Shown here: positions 20,000 through 29,144 of the stretch, piece after piece
How the letters are laid out: the number at the start of each line of letters is the position of its first letter
How positions within the stretch are numbered: the stretch's first letter is position 1
Assembly (NCBI RefSeq): GCF_002288365.1
Contig: NZ_CP016782.1
Span: 682,001-746,000, forward strand
Length of the DNA: 64,000 nucleotides
Direction of reading: 5' to 3'
Origin: Candidatus Planktophila limnetica
GTDB taxonomy: Bacteria > Actinomycetota > Actinomycetes > Nanopelagicales > Nanopelagicaceae
Notes under the pieces: model-generated
What the model was told of the DNA's origin: nothing
What the model saw: the letters and a program-made list of their open reading frames with translations, nothing else
The model's database searches: none
Translations under genes and position numbers: made by a program

Positions 20000-21850
20000 A
20001 TCTTGTCGCATATATAACTCTGAATACAATCCGCCAGCATTAAACAACTCTTCATGTTTTCCACGTTCAACAATAACTCCATTTTCAAGGACGATGATTT
20101 GATCCGCATCCTTTACTGTACTTAAACGATGCGCAATGACGATACTGGTTCTTCCCTTGAGTGCAGACTTCAAAGCTTGTTGAACCAGTGCTTCATTTTC
20201 GGAGTCTAAATGCGCAGTAGCTTCATCGAGAATTACAACTGATGGAGATTTTAGAAGTAAACGTGCAATAGCTAAGCGTTGTTTCTCACCCCCTGATAAA
20301 CGGTGACCACGTTCTCCAACAAGTGTTTCAAAACGACTTGGAAGCGATTCAATTAATTGCCAGATTTGTGCAGATCTACAAGCCTCTTCCATTTCGGCTT
20401 CAGTTGCATCATGTTTGGCGTATCTCAAATTTTGGGCAATGCTTTCATGAAATAAATGGGCATCTTGTGTAACAACACCTATTGCGCCACGAAGAGAATC
20501 AAGAGTTAGATCTCGTACATCAATTGAATCAATTTCGATACTGCCACTGGTAACGTCATAGAGTCGTGGTAATAAAGCACTGATGGTTGTTTTACCTGCC
20601 CCAGATGGTCCAACGATTGCCGTGAAACTTCCTGCCGGAACCTCAAATGAAATACCTTTCAAGATCTCTCCACTTTGTATCTGTTCTTCTTTGGCTGCTG
20701 ACTCCAATGAGGCAAGTGAGATTTGATCCGCGCGCGGATATGAGAAATGAACATCTTTAAACTCAACGCTAGGAATCTTGCTCGCCAGCAACTGAGCGTC
20801 AGCTTTATCTGTCACCATCGGCACTAGATCTAATACCTCGAAAACTCTTTCAAATGAAACGAGCGCTGTCATTACATCGATTCGCACATTTGATAAAGCA
20901 GTTAATGGTCCATACAAACGAGCCAACAGAGCCGTGATTGCCAACAAAGTTCCAACAGTCACAGTTCCATTTAAAGCAAGGTGCCCACCTATTCCATAAG
21001 CAAAGGCGGTGGCAACTGCTGCAACGCTGGTGAGAGCAATGAAGAATATTCGATTGAGCATCGCCATTGAGATGCCAATGTCTGCTACGCGTCTAGCCCG
21101 TGAACGAAAAAATTCATTTTCATGACCGGGTTCTCCGTATAGGGCAACTAACATCGCACCCGAAACATTGAATCGTTCTGTCATCGTTGAGGACATAGCA
21201 GCGTTTAGATTGAAAGAATCCCGCGTGAGAGCCTGTAGTTTGCGACCTACCCATTTAGTGGGAATCAAAAAAACAGGCAAAAGCACAAGTGAAACCAGAG
21301 TGATCTGCCAAGAAAGAAACAACATGGTTGTTGTGACCAAAATTAACGTAACAACATTGCTTAAAACTCCGGACAAAGAAGATGTAAAGGCTTGCTGTGC
21401 ACCGATCACATCCGAATTAATTCGAGATATGAGTGCACCGGTCTGAGTCCGCGTGAAGAACGCTATCGACTGTTTTTGAACATGTGCGAAAACTTGTGAA
21501 CGTAAGTCATAAATCAAACCTTCTCCGATTCGAGCAGAGAACCAACGACCTACGATGCTCATAAAAGCATCAGCCACGGCAAGCAAGCCCACGATGAAAG
21601 CTAACTGAGTGATTAGTTCGCCATTTTTTGGAATAACTCCATCGTCAATTAACTTACGAAGAATCAAAGGTGTCGCAACAACTAAGAAAGCATCGATTAC
21701 GACTGTAAACAAAAAAATTGAAAGATACATTTGATATGGCCTTGCGAAAGCAAAAATTCTCTTGACGGTTCCTGCTTTTAGTTTTTGTTCCTTAACTGAA
21801 GGGTCAGCAGTCATGGACCGGTGGGTCATCCACGCTACCTGCATGGACAT
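19958..21850 (-). CDS. ABC exporter, fused membrane and ATPase domains
   Basis: A 630-aa type IV ABC exporter half-transporter that probably works as a dimer. The membrane domain (about residues 30-340) has six helices. The ATPase domain has Walker A GPSGAGKTT, signature LSGGEKQRLAIAR, Walker B VVILDEATAHLD and switch IVIAHRLSTV. The N terminus has in-frame ATGs at 21850, 21844 and further down; the first lies 2 nt past the sufT stop, so the gene looks translationally linked to the suf operon. The substrate is unknown. It resembles multidrug or lipid exporters; an Fe-S-related Atm1-like role is only a guess from context. Confidence 0.9.
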   Translation of the reverse strand: MSMQVAWMTHRSMTADPSVKEQKLKAGTVKRIFAFARPYQMYLSIFLFTVVIDAFLVVATPLILRKLIDDGVIPKNGELITQLAFIVGLLAVADAFMSIVGRWFSARIGEGLIYDLRSQVFAHVQKQSIAFFTRTQTGALISRINSDVIGAQQAFTSSLSGVLSNVVTLILVTTTMLFLSWQITLVSLVLLPVFLIPTKWVGRKLQALTRDSFNLNAAMSSTMTERFNVSGAMLVALYGEPGHENEFFRSRARRVADIGISMAMLNRIFFIALTSVAAVATAFAYGIGGHLALNGTVTVGTLLAITALLARLYGPLTALSNVRIDVMTALVSFERVFEVLDLVPMVTDKADAQLLASKIPSVEFKDVHFSYPRADQISLASLESAAKEEQIQSGEILKGISFEVPAGSFTAIVGPSGAGKTTISALLPRLYDVTSGSIEIDSIDVRDLTLDSLRGAIGVVTQDAHLFHESIAQNLRYAKHDATEAEMEEACRSAQIWQLIESLPSRFETLVGERGHRLSGGEKQRLAIARLLLKSPSVVILDEATAHLDSENEALVQQALKSALKGRTSIVIAHRLSTVKDADQIIVLENGVIVERGKHEELFNAGGLYSELYMRQDLSGFANETSSINN

Positions 21851-21852
21851 AC

Positions 21853-22164
21853 TTAGACCGTAAAGCCCAATGCTCTTAGTTGTTCGCGACCTTCATCAGA
21901 GATTTTATCCGGACCCCAAGGTGGCATCCATACCCAGTTTATTTTCACATCGGTAGTCATCCCTGCAAGTGCTTGTCTGGTTTGATCTTCAATTACATCT
22001 TGGAGCGGGCAAGCCGCAGATGTCAGAGTCATATTTAAAACTGCAATATTTGCTTCATCGACCATCACGTCATAAATCAAACCCAGATCAACAACATTGA
22101 TTCCTAGTTCAGGGTCGACAACATCTTTCATTGCCTCAGTCACATCATCAACACTTGTTGTCAT
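21853..22164 (-). CDS. sufT: SufT-like DUF59/MIP18 Fe-S maturation factor
   Basis: A 103-aa protein of the metal-sulfur cluster biosynthesis (DUF59) family with the hallmark DPELGINVVDLGLIY and a single cysteine in LTSAACPLQD. Family members assist loading of Fe-S clusters onto client proteins and typically end actinobacterial suf operons, as here after sufU. It lies 30 nt past the sufU stop. Fold and context support the call; the precise client role is inferred. Confidence 0.9.
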   Translation of the reverse strand: MTTSVDDVTEAMKDVVDPELGINVVDLGLIYDVMVDEANIAVLNMTLTSAACPLQDVIEDQTRQALAGMTTDVKINWVWMPPWGPDKISDEGREQLRALGFTV

Positions 22165-22194
22165 TTCTTCAAACCCTTCTATATCTGGCTTAGT

Positions 22195-22635
22195 TTAGTT
22201 CTTTTTTTGAGCTTGTACTGACGCATCCTTAAAGGCCATCCAGCCTAATAATGCACACTTAATACGAGCCGGATATTGAGATACACCTGCCAGGGCTACA
22301 GCATCCTCCAAGATTGATTCATCTGGCTGACCACTGCCTTTGCTCTGCATAAGCTGAACAAAATTATCGAAAACTACTTGTGCATCATCTAATTTCTTGC
22401 CAATCATTAAGCCACTCATGATGGATACGCTTGCTTGAGAAATAGAGCATCCGAGCCCATCCCATGAAACTGATTGAACTATCGATCCATCCAAAGTTAA
22501 ATTCAATGTAATTTCATCCCCGCAACTCGGATTGATGTGGTGAACCTGAGCGTCATAGGCAGCAGCGAGACCTTTGTTTTCTGGATGCTTGTAATGATCC
22601 AAAATAACTTCCTGGTAAAGGTTATCTAATTGCAT
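22195..22635 (-). CDS. sufU: SufU sulfur-acceptor/scaffold protein
   Basis: A 146-aa IscU-like protein that accepts sulfur from SufS in Gram-positive Fe-S assembly. The three zinc-ligand/acceptor cysteines are visible in NPSCGDE, GLGCSIS and RIKCALLGWM. The SufU-type insertion between the second and third cysteine is present and distinguishes it from IscU. The start overlaps the sufS stop by one base (TAATG), coupling synthesis of the two partners. Confidence 0.95.
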   Translation of the reverse strand: MQLDNLYQEVILDHYKHPENKGLAAAYDAQVHHINPSCGDEITLNLTLDGSIVQSVSWDGLGCSISQASVSIMSGLMIGKKLDDAQVVFDNFVQLMQSKGSGQPDESILEDAVALAGVSQYPARIKCALLGWMAFKDASVQAQKKN

Positions 22636-23882
22636 TATTGTCCAAAATACTTTTTGGCATCTTTGACGCCAGCAACTAACGCATCAAGATCTGAATGATC
22701 GTTATACAAATACAGAGATGCTCGAGTTGTTGCTGGAACTCCCAGTGCTCGGGTCAACGGCCAAGCACAATGATGACCTGTTCTGACCGCAATACCGAGA
22801 CTATCTAAATACTGACCAAGATCGTGGGGGTGAATTCCTTCAACAGTAAAAGAAACTATTCCTCCACGCAATGCTCTATCTAATGGCCCCACTATTGCGA
22901 TGCCCTCAATTTTTCCAAGTTCAGTTAATAAGTAGGAAGTTAGTTCTTCTTCATGCTTGTGTATGGCATCCATACCAACATTTTGAAGATACTTAAGAGC
23001 TGCGCCCAACCCAACTACTTGCGCCATGTTGGGAACGCCAGCTTCAAATTTTCTAGGAGCTTCGGCCCATGTCGCATCAGTCATGGTTACATTTTCAATC
23101 ATTGATCCACCGAATAAAAATGGCGGCAATTCATTTAACAAATCATATTTTCCCCACAAAACTCCAACGCCAGTTGGACCTAGAGCTTTATGACCTGAAA
23201 ACGTTAAAAAATCTGCTCCCAATGTGCGAACATTGACAGCTGCATGCGGAACTGATTGACACGCATCAACGATAACAACTGCTCCGACTGAATGCGCCTT
23301 CTTAATTATTTGTTCAAGATTGTTAATCGTTCCCAGAACATTGGATTGCTGGGTTATAGCAACAATCTTAGTTTTATCGGTGATTAATGAATCAATATTT
23401 GATTCATCCAGTCGTCCATCCGCTGTTACTCCGAACCACTTAAGCGTTGCGCCACTGCGCTTTGCTAATTGTTGCCAAGGAATCAAATTCGCATGGTGTT
23501 CCATTTCTGAGACAACAATTGTGTGCTCTGGCCCTATTGCAAAACGACTGCCCGGCTCAGCATTGCTAAAAGCATAAGCAAGAAGATTTAATGATTCGGT
23601 GGCACCTTTTGTAAATACAATCTCTTGCGAATCGGCGCCAAGAAAATCTGCAACAGTTTCGCGGGCGGCTTCAAAGAGCTCGGTTGCTTCTTCAGCTAAC
23701 TGATGAGCACCGCGGTGTGCTGCGGCATTGTGTAATTTGTAGAAATCCATTTCAGCATCTATTACAACCTGGGGCTTTTGACTCGTCGCACCACTATCTA
23801 AATAAATGAGCTTTTTGCCGTCACGAATAGTTCGCAAAAAGATTGGGAAATCTTTGCGGATCTTCGTGACATCAAGAGTCAT
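22635..23882 (-). CDS. sufS: Cysteine desulfurase SufS
   Basis: A PLP enzyme that removes sulfur from cysteine as a persulfide and passes it to SufU. The 415-aa class V aminotransferase-fold protein has the cofactor lysine K232 in FSGHKALGPTG and the catalytic cysteine C372 in RTGHHCAWP, the short-loop SufS (group II) arrangement. It lies between sufC and sufU with spacings of 9 nt and -1 nt. Confidence 0.96.
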   Translation of the reverse strand: MTLDVTKIRKDFPIFLRTIRDGKKLIYLDSGATSQKPQVVIDAEMDFYKLHNAAAHRGAHQLAEEATELFEAARETVADFLGADSQEIVFTKGATESLNLLAYAFSNAEPGSRFAIGPEHTIVVSEMEHHANLIPWQQLAKRSGATLKWFGVTADGRLDESNIDSLITDKTKIVAITQQSNVLGTINNLEQIIKKAHSVGAVVIVDACQSVPHAAVNVRTLGADFLTFSGHKALGPTGVGVLWGKYDLLNELPPFLFGGSMIENVTMTDATWAEAPRKFEAGVPNMAQVVGLGAALKYLQNVGMDAIHKHEEELTSYLLTELGKIEGIAIVGPLDRALRGGIVSFTVEGIHPHDLGQYLDSLGIAVRTGHHCAWPLTRALGVPATTRASLYLYNDHSDLDALVAGVKDAKKYFGQ

Positions 23883-23891
23883 AATTACAGA

Positions 23892-24644
23892 CTAATTACC
23901 GACGTATTCGGCATATCCTTGCGCTTCTAGCTTGTCTGCTAACTCCGGACCGCCTTCTTCAACTACGCGTCCGTTTGCAAAAACATGCACGAAATCTGGT
24001 TTGATGTAACGCAGGATGCGTGTGTAGTGCGTGATGAGAAGTACTCCTAAGTTATTTGAATCTTTTGCGCGGTTAACGCCTTCAGACACAATACGTAGAG
24101 CATCAACATCTAGACCTGAATCGGTCTCATCTAAAATCGCAATCTTTGGCTTTAAGAGTTCAAGCTGCATAATTTCATGGCGCTTCTTCTCTCCTCCAGA
24201 AAAACCTTCATTAACGTTTCTCTGAGCAAAGCTTGGATCAATAGATAGAGCTTCCATTGCACCTTTTACTTCTGATACCCACGTGCGCAACTTTGGAGCC
24301 TCACCGCGAAGCGCCGTTGCTGCTGTACGCAAGAAATTAGATACTGAAACTCCTGGAACTTCAACGGGATATTGCATTGCTAGAAACAATCCAGCCTTTG
24401 CGCGTTCGTCAACACTCATTTCAAGAACATCTGCACCATCTAGTGTTACCGAACCACCAGTGATGGTGTACTTAGGATGACCAGCGATTGAATAAGCAAG
24501 AGTGGACTTACCGGAACCATTTGGTCCCATGATTGCGTGAGTCTCCCCTGACTTAATGACCAGGTCAACGCCCTTAAGGATTTCTACCGCACCGCTTTCG
24601 GTGTTTACAGAAACTTGAAGGTTTCGGATATCTAATGTGCTCAT
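23892..24644 (-). CDS. sufC: Fe-S assembly ATPase SufC
   Basis: The ABC-type ATPase of the SufBCD scaffold. The 250-aa protein has Walker A GPNGSGKST, the SufC-specific signature FSGGEKKRHEIMQLELLKP, and Walker B IAILDETDSGLD. It works with SufB and SufD rather than with a membrane permease. It lies downstream of the Rieske-type ferredoxin gene. Confidence 0.96.
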   Translation of the reverse strand: MSTLDIRNLQVSVNTESGAVEILKGVDLVIKSGETHAIMGPNGSGKSTLAYSIAGHPKYTITGGSVTLDGADVLEMSVDERAKAGLFLAMQYPVEVPGVSVSNFLRTAATALRGEAPKLRTWVSEVKGAMEALSIDPSFAQRNVNEGFSGGEKKRHEIMQLELLKPKIAILDETDSGLDVDALRIVSEGVNRAKDSNNLGVLLITHYTRILRYIKPDFVHVFANGRVVEEGGPELADKLEAQGYAEYVGN

Positions 24645-24678
24645 GGGTGACCTGTTATCTCTCGTTTTTGTTTGTGGA

Positions 24679-24993
24679 CTATTTATCTGTGAAATGAACT
24701 TCTACGACATCATCGACGATGCTGACTGGGTAGGTTTTAACAGCGATATTGGCCGGCAATGTAAGTGCCTCGCCTGTGCGCAAATCAAACTCTGCTCCGT
24801 GTAGCCAACACTCAATTTTGAAATCTGTTACGTCTCCTTCAGACAAAGATGCCTCTGAGTGTGTGCACGTATCATTGATCGCAAAAACTTCGTTACCAAT
24901 ACGTGTTAAACAAAGATCCTCACCATTGATGTTTACTTTCACCGGCTTACGATCTCGCATCGCTGATAGCTTAATTGAACTCACCTTAAGCAC
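24679..24993 (-). CDS. Rieske-type [2Fe-2S] ferredoxin in suf operon
   Basis: A 104-aa soluble Rieske ferredoxin. Cluster ligands are in CTHSEASL (Cys-x-His) and CWLHGAEFD (Cys-x2-His), as in NirD/BphA3-like proteins. It may donate electrons during cluster assembly. It lies between sufD and sufC, a common actinobacterial position. Two GTG starts are possible: 24993, overlapping sufD by 8 nt, or 24984 just past the sufD stop. The latter has AGGCAGG 8 nt upstream and may be the true start. Confidence 0.9.
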   Translation of the reverse strand: MLKVSSIKLSAMRDRKPVKVNINGEDLCLTRIGNEVFAINDTCTHSEASLSEGDVTDFKIECWLHGAEFDLRTGEALTLPANIAVKTYPVSIVDDVVEVHFTDK

Positions 24994-26077
24994 CTGCCTT
25001 TACAAGTTCATCATCAATGCGCTGCATTAATCGATCTTGAATTTCGGAATCAGCAATCTCGGTGATGATTTCTGCAAAGAAACCTCGGACAACTAAACGA
25101 CGAGCATCTTCTACTGAAATACCGCGTGACATCAAATAGAAAAGCTGTTCATCATCAAAGCGACCCGTAGTGCTTGCATGTCCTGCACCAACTATCTCGC
25201 CAGTTTCGATCTCTAAATTTGGCACTGAATCGGCGCGAGCTCCATCTGTGAGCAAAAGATTTCGATTAAGTTCGTATGTATCGGTTCCTTCTGCATTGGC
25301 ACGAATGAAAACATCACCAATCCAGACTGTATGAGCCTTGTCTCCAGATAAAGCACCTTTGAAATTAACTCGAGACTTCGCATTAGGAACGCAATGATCA
25401 ACAAATATTCGGTGCTCAAAGAACTGCCCAGCAGTTGCGAAGTACACACCAATTAAGTGAGCGTCTGCGCCAGGGCCAGTAAATTCAACTGTTGGAAGTA
25501 AGCGAACTACCGAACCGCCAATAGTGACAGTGATGGATTTAAACATCGCATCTTTATCAACTATGGCATGGTGCTTACCAACGTGAACAGTTTGAGAATC
25601 CCACTCTTGTAACGTCACAAAAGTGAGATTGGCGCCTGATTCAACTTTGAATTCAATCTCTTCTGCTAACAAGGTGTCCCCTGTATTGGCAAGAATAACA
25701 GTTGCCCGTGCATTCGATCCCACATGGATTAGAACACGCGAAAATTCAGCTGCATTAATTCCAAAAGTTTTTCTCGACAAATGAATTGGCGAGCTAACCT
25801 CTGTGTTTGCAGCGATTTTCAAAACTGCAACATCTGAGGAAAACTCTCGAACTCTGTTCATTACTGCGTCATCAGTTGTGCTTAAAGATGGCAAAAGCTC
25901 TCTTGAAATTCTCTCAAATGTAACTCCTGGAGTTACATCAGAGCGCAACGAAAGCGAACGATGCTCTGCAATTGCCGCAGAGCCATCGTGTAAACCCTTA
26001 AGGCGATTCAGTGGAGTAAAACGCCACGACTCTTCCCGCCCATGAGGCACCAAAATATTTGTGGTTAAAACACTCAT
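24986..26077 (-). CDS. sufD: Fe-S assembly protein SufD
   Basis: A partner of SufB in the SufBC2D scaffold complex that builds Fe-S clusters. The 363-aa protein has the beta-helix core typical of SufB/SufD. The conserved C-terminal block is [34 protein letters not shown], with the His needed for iron acquisition in this family. The ATG overlaps the sufB stop by one base. Confidence 0.95.
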   Translation of the reverse strand: MSVLTTNILVPHGREESWRFTPLNRLKGLHDGSAAIAEHRSLSLRSDVTPGVTFERISRELLPSLSTTDDAVMNRVREFSSDVAVLKIAANTEVSSPIHLSRKTFGINAAEFSRVLIHVGSNARATVILANTGDTLLAEEIEFKVESGANLTFVTLQEWDSQTVHVGKHHAIVDKDAMFKSITVTIGGSVVRLLPTVEFTGPGADAHLIGVYFATAGQFFEHRIFVDHCVPNAKSRVNFKGALSGDKAHTVWIGDVFIRANAEGTDTYELNRNLLLTDGARADSVPNLEIETGEIVGAGHASTTGRFDDEQLFYLMSRGISVEDARRLVVRGFFAEIITEIADSEIQDRLMQRIDDELVKAGA

Positions 26078-27486
26078 TAACCAACAGCGCCTTCCATTTG
26101 AAGTTCAATCAAACGGTTGAGTTCAAGTGCGTATTCCATTGGAAGTTCGCGAGCAATCGGTTCAATGAATCCACGAACAATCATTGCCATTGCTTCATCT
26201 TCTGTTAGACCACGTGACATCAAATAGAACAATTGATCATCACTGATCTTAGAAACTGTCGCTTCGTGACCCATTGAAACATCGTCTTCTCGAACATCTA
26301 CATATGGATATGTATCAGAGCGAGAAATCGTGTCCACAAGCAGCGCATCGCATTTGACGGTGCTCTTTGAATGATGAGCACCTTCTTGAATTTGCACTAA
26401 GCCGCGATATGAAGTTCTACCGCCACCACGAGCAACTGATTTAGAAATCACAGTTGAAGATGTATACGGTGCGGCGTGAACCATCTTTGCACCTGAATCT
26501 TGATGTTGTCCTTCTCCAGCGAATGCTAGTGAAAGTGTCTCACCTTTAGCGTGGGCTCCCATAAGAAAAATTGCTGGATATTTCATAGTTACCTTTGAAC
26601 CAATGTTTCCATCAATCCACTCCATGGTTGCACCTTCGGCACATGTTGCTCGTTTAGTAACTAAGTTATAGACGTTGTTAGACCAATTTTGAATAGTTGT
26701 GTAACGAACTCGTGCACCCTTTTTCACAATAATCTCAACTACTGCAGAGTGCAGTGAATCAGATTTGTAAATAGGAGCTGTACAACCTTCTACATAATGA
26801 ATGTAAGAATCCTCATCAGCAATGATTAAGGTACGTTCAAACTGGCCCATATTTTCAGTGTTGATACGGAAATATGCCTGCAAAGGAATCTCTACGTGTA
26901 CTCCCTTAGGAACATAAATAAATGAACCACCAGACCACACAGAGGTATTCAACGCAGCAAATTTGTTATCGCCAACTGGGATTACGGTTCCGAAATATTC
27001 TTTGAATAATTCTGGGTGGTCACGCAATCCTGAATCCGTATCAAGAAAAATCACACCTTGCGCTGCAAGATCTTCACGAATCGAGTGATAAACAACTTCA
27101 GATTCGTATTGAGCAGCAACACCTGAGACCAGACGTTGTTTTTCCGCTTCAGGAATACCTAAGCGATCGTAGGTATTTTTAATATCTTCTGGAAGGTCAT
27201 CCCATGTTTGTGCTTGCTTTTCAGTTGAGCGCACAAAGTATTTGATTGTGTCGAAAAAGATTCCGGATAAATCTGATCCCCATGATGGCATTGGCTTCTT
27301 TTCAAACAGGGCTAAACCCTTAAGACGTAGATCGAGCATCCACTGTGGTTCGGACTTCTTCGAAGAGATATCGCGGACAACGTCTTCGTTGATACCCCGC
27401 TTGGCGTTATCGCTCTTCTCATTCTTATCTGCCCAGCCGTATTCGTAATTACCAATTCCTTCTAGTTCTGGATGGGCGATTGTCAT
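26077..27486 (-). CDS. sufB: Fe-S assembly scaffold SufB
   Basis: The main scaffold subunit on which Fe-S clusters are assembled. The 469-aa protein has the N-terminal region [19 protein letters not shown], the stretch [10 protein letters not shown] with a conserved cysteine, and the C-terminal [23 protein letters not shown]. Its ATG overlaps the regulator's stop codon (ATGA), so the regulator and sufB are translated together. Confidence 0.97.
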   Translation of the reverse strand: MTIAHPELEGIGNYEYGWADKNEKSDNAKRGINEDVVRDISSKKSEPQWMLDLRLKGLALFEKKPMPSWGSDLSGIFFDTIKYFVRSTEKQAQTWDDLPEDIKNTYDRLGIPEAEKQRLVSGVAAQYESEVVYHSIREDLAAQGVIFLDTDSGLRDHPELFKEYFGTVIPVGDNKFAALNTSVWSGGSFIYVPKGVHVEIPLQAYFRINTENMGQFERTLIIADEDSYIHYVEGCTAPIYKSDSLHSAVVEIIVKKGARVRYTTIQNWSNNVYNLVTKRATCAEGATMEWIDGNIGSKVTMKYPAIFLMGAHAKGETLSLAFAGEGQHQDSGAKMVHAAPYTSSTVISKSVARGGGRTSYRGLVQIQEGAHHSKSTVKCDALLVDTISRSDTYPYVDVREDDVSMGHEATVSKISDDQLFYLMSRGLTEDEAMAMIVRGFIEPIARELPMEYALELNRLIELQMEGAVG

Positions 27487-28226
27487 GAGCGACCTCTCTT
27501 AGTAGTTAACGAACGAGCCGTTTTTGGAACAAAAGTTGTGCACACACCATCGCCATGAGCGATGGTTGCTAATCGTTGAACATGAGTACCGAGGATCTCT
27601 GAGAAAGCACGAGTTTCGGCTTCACATAATTGTGGGAACTCTGCTGCAACGTGTGCGATCGGGCAATGGTGCTGGCAAATTTCTTCTCCATGCACCTTTT
27701 CAACAACACTTGCTGCATAGCCCTGTTCAGTTAGAAACGAGGCCAATGCATCGCTCTTTTGAGATTTTTTCACAATTGATAGGGACGCCTTTTTAATAAT
27801 GTCATCGGCGCGAGATTCTGCGAATGCTTTGATGCTTTCCTCTCCCATTTGAGCGGACATGAATTTCAAAGCAGCTACTGCTAAATCATCATAGGAATGT
27901 TCAAATTTTTCACGACCGTTATCAGTCATCACAAAAACTTTTGAAGGTCTACCGCGACCGCGAACAAGTGCTGCGTGTGGTTCGCGCGCTTCTAAAACTC
28001 CATCCAAAACAAGGGCGTCTAAGTGGCGACGAATTCCTGCAGGAGTAAAACCAAGCTTTTTCGAAAGGGCAGCAGCAGTTGATGGTCCATTTTCTAGGAT
28101 TTGGCGAGCCACGGCATCGCGTGTACGCACGTCATCGGAAGGTGCTAATCCTGCGGCTATTTTCACAACACTATTGTGTCGTAAATCAATGATTCTTACC
28201 ACTCGAGGCACGCCTGCAATTGGCAT
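27483..28226 (-). CDS. sufR: SufR-type Fe-S-sensing transcriptional regulator
   Basis: A winged-helix repressor of the suf operon. The N-terminal HTH reads [28 protein letters not shown] with a wing [13 protein letters not shown]. The C-terminal cysteines, [16 protein letters not shown] and GVCTTF, are the expected cluster ligands. The start is uncertain. ATG at 28226 gives 248 aa, and TTG at 28232 is also open. Homologues usually begin about 15 residues before [10 protein letters not shown], which points to GTG at 28166 (228 aa). That start would be leaderless, with a palindrome on top of it (28164-28178). It heads sufBD-Rieske-CSUT. Confidence 0.92.
   Translation of the reverse strand: MPIAGVPRVVRIIDLRHNSVVKIAAGLAPSDDVRTRDAVARQILENGPSTAAALSKKLGFTPAGIRRHLDALVLDGVLEAREPHAALVRGRGRPSKVFVMTDNGREKFEHSYDDLAVAALKFMSAQMGEESIKAFAESRADDIIKKASLSIVKKSQKSDALASFLTEQGYAASVVEKVHGEEICQHHCPIAHVAAEFPQLCEAETRAFSEILGTHVQRLATIAHGDGVCTTFVPKTARSLTTKRGRS
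28164..28178 (-). promoter_or_regulatory. Candidate SufR operator
   Basis: An inverted repeat CACAA-N5-TTGTG spans 15 bp. Read leftward it contains ACAAT-N5-TGTGA, close to the ACACT-N5-TGTGA site I recall for mycobacterial SufR (from memory, not checked). It covers the possible GTG start at 28166 and a -10-like CACAAT at 28178-28173, so binding there would repress its own operon. If the longer SufR start is used, the site would be inside the gene. Confidence 0.4.
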
Positions 28227-28243
28227 CTTCAATCATGCCTGCC

Positions 28244-28253
28244 AATCTAGGCT
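28244..28253. promoter_or_regulatory. Overlapping divergent -10 boxes of sufR and ctaA
   Basis: On the + strand TAGGCT (28248-28253) ends 6 nt before the ctaA ATG at 28260, giving a leaderless transcript. On the - strand TAGATT (28249-28244) would start transcription near 28237 toward sufR. The two boxes share bases, so polymerase could occupy only one at a time. Recognisable -35 boxes are weak, as often in actinobacterial TANNNT promoters. Confidence 0.4.
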
Positions 28254-28259
28254 AAGCCC

Positions 28260-29144
28260 ATGAGCGAATTTGCCCGTAAATGGTTGGTGGCAATTCTGCG
28301 AATTCTCCTAGTTTTCCAAGTGGGAATTGTTCTCACCGGTGGCATCGTTCGACTCACAGGCTCAGGCCTTGGCTGTCCTACTTGGCCGGAGTGTGTTGAA
28401 GGTTCATACACCCCAGTGGAAGATCAATTCGAAGGTTTTCGTGCGTGGATTGAATTTGGAAATCGATTACTAACATTTGCACTCGTGCTCGCCTGCATAC
28501 TTTCGATTCTTGCCGTATTGCTGAGTAAACAAAAAGAATTGCGACTACTAGTTCTTGGTCAATTCGCTGGAATATTTGGACAAGCTGTTTTAGGTGGCAT
28601 CACGGTGCTTACAGATTTGCATCCATTGCCTGTAGCAGGTCACTTCATACTTTCAATCATCTTAATCGCTGGTGCGCAATCACTACTGACAAAAGCGAAG
28701 ACTCCATACGAGCGAATCACACTTGGTAAAAATACACTCCACGCACTAGGTCGAGGCCACGTGGTTCTTACGTTCCTAGTTATTGTTGTTGGAACATTGG
28801 TGACAGGTTCTGGTCCCCATGCCGGAGATGCTGCCGCCCCACGTTTTGATTTTGATTTCCGTACAGTGGCTTGGTTACACGCAGACTTGGTCATTGCATT
28901 ATTAGGCCTATCCCTCGCCTACTTCATTTTTACCGCGACTCCTTCTCATACAAAACGCTTGCTCAAATTCTTCTTCCTTGCAGCACTAATTCAAGGGGCA
29001 ATTGGATATATTCAATACTTCCTGGATTTGCCAGAATTAATCGTTGCCATGCATATGCTCGGATCCACATTGGTGTGGATCAGCGCATGGAAAGTATGGC
29101 TATCCGTTTCAAGACAACCAAAAGAGAGTGAATTGAATCGATGA
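28260..29144 (+). CDS. ctaA: Heme A synthase (COX15/CtaA family)
   Basis: It oxidises heme O to heme A for aa3-type cytochrome oxidase. The 294-aa membrane protein has about eight helices. Its motifs are GGIVRLTGSGLGCPTWPEC (paired cysteines), AGHFILS, RGHVVLTF, AWLHADL and VAMHMLGS, and these supply heme-binding histidines. The position of the first conserved His in Bacillus CtaA appears as FGNRLL here, with Asn. The ATG is probably leaderless. Its stop overlaps tkt by 4 nt. No ctaB (heme O synthase) gene lies between ctaA and tkt. Confidence 0.94.
   Translation: MSEFARKWLVAILRILLVFQVGIVLTGGIVRLTGSGLGCPTWPECVEGSYTPVEDQFEGFRAWIEFGNRLLTFALVLACILSILAVLLSKQKELRLLVLGQFAGIFGQAVLGGITVLTDLHPLPVAGHFILSIILIAGAQSLLTKAKTPYERITLGKNTLHALGRGHVVLTFLVIVVGTLVTGSGPHAGDAAAPRFDFDFRTVAWLHADLVIALLGLSLAYFIFTATPSHTKRLLKFFFLAALIQGAIGYIQYFLDLPELIVAMHMLGSTLVWISAWKVWLSVSRQPKESELNR

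Noticed and set aside
21168-21446. Frames of 60-147 codons antisense to real genes, for example inside the ABC exporter
   Set aside because: They mirror conserved coding sequence on the other strand and have no own promoter, binding site or family resemblance.
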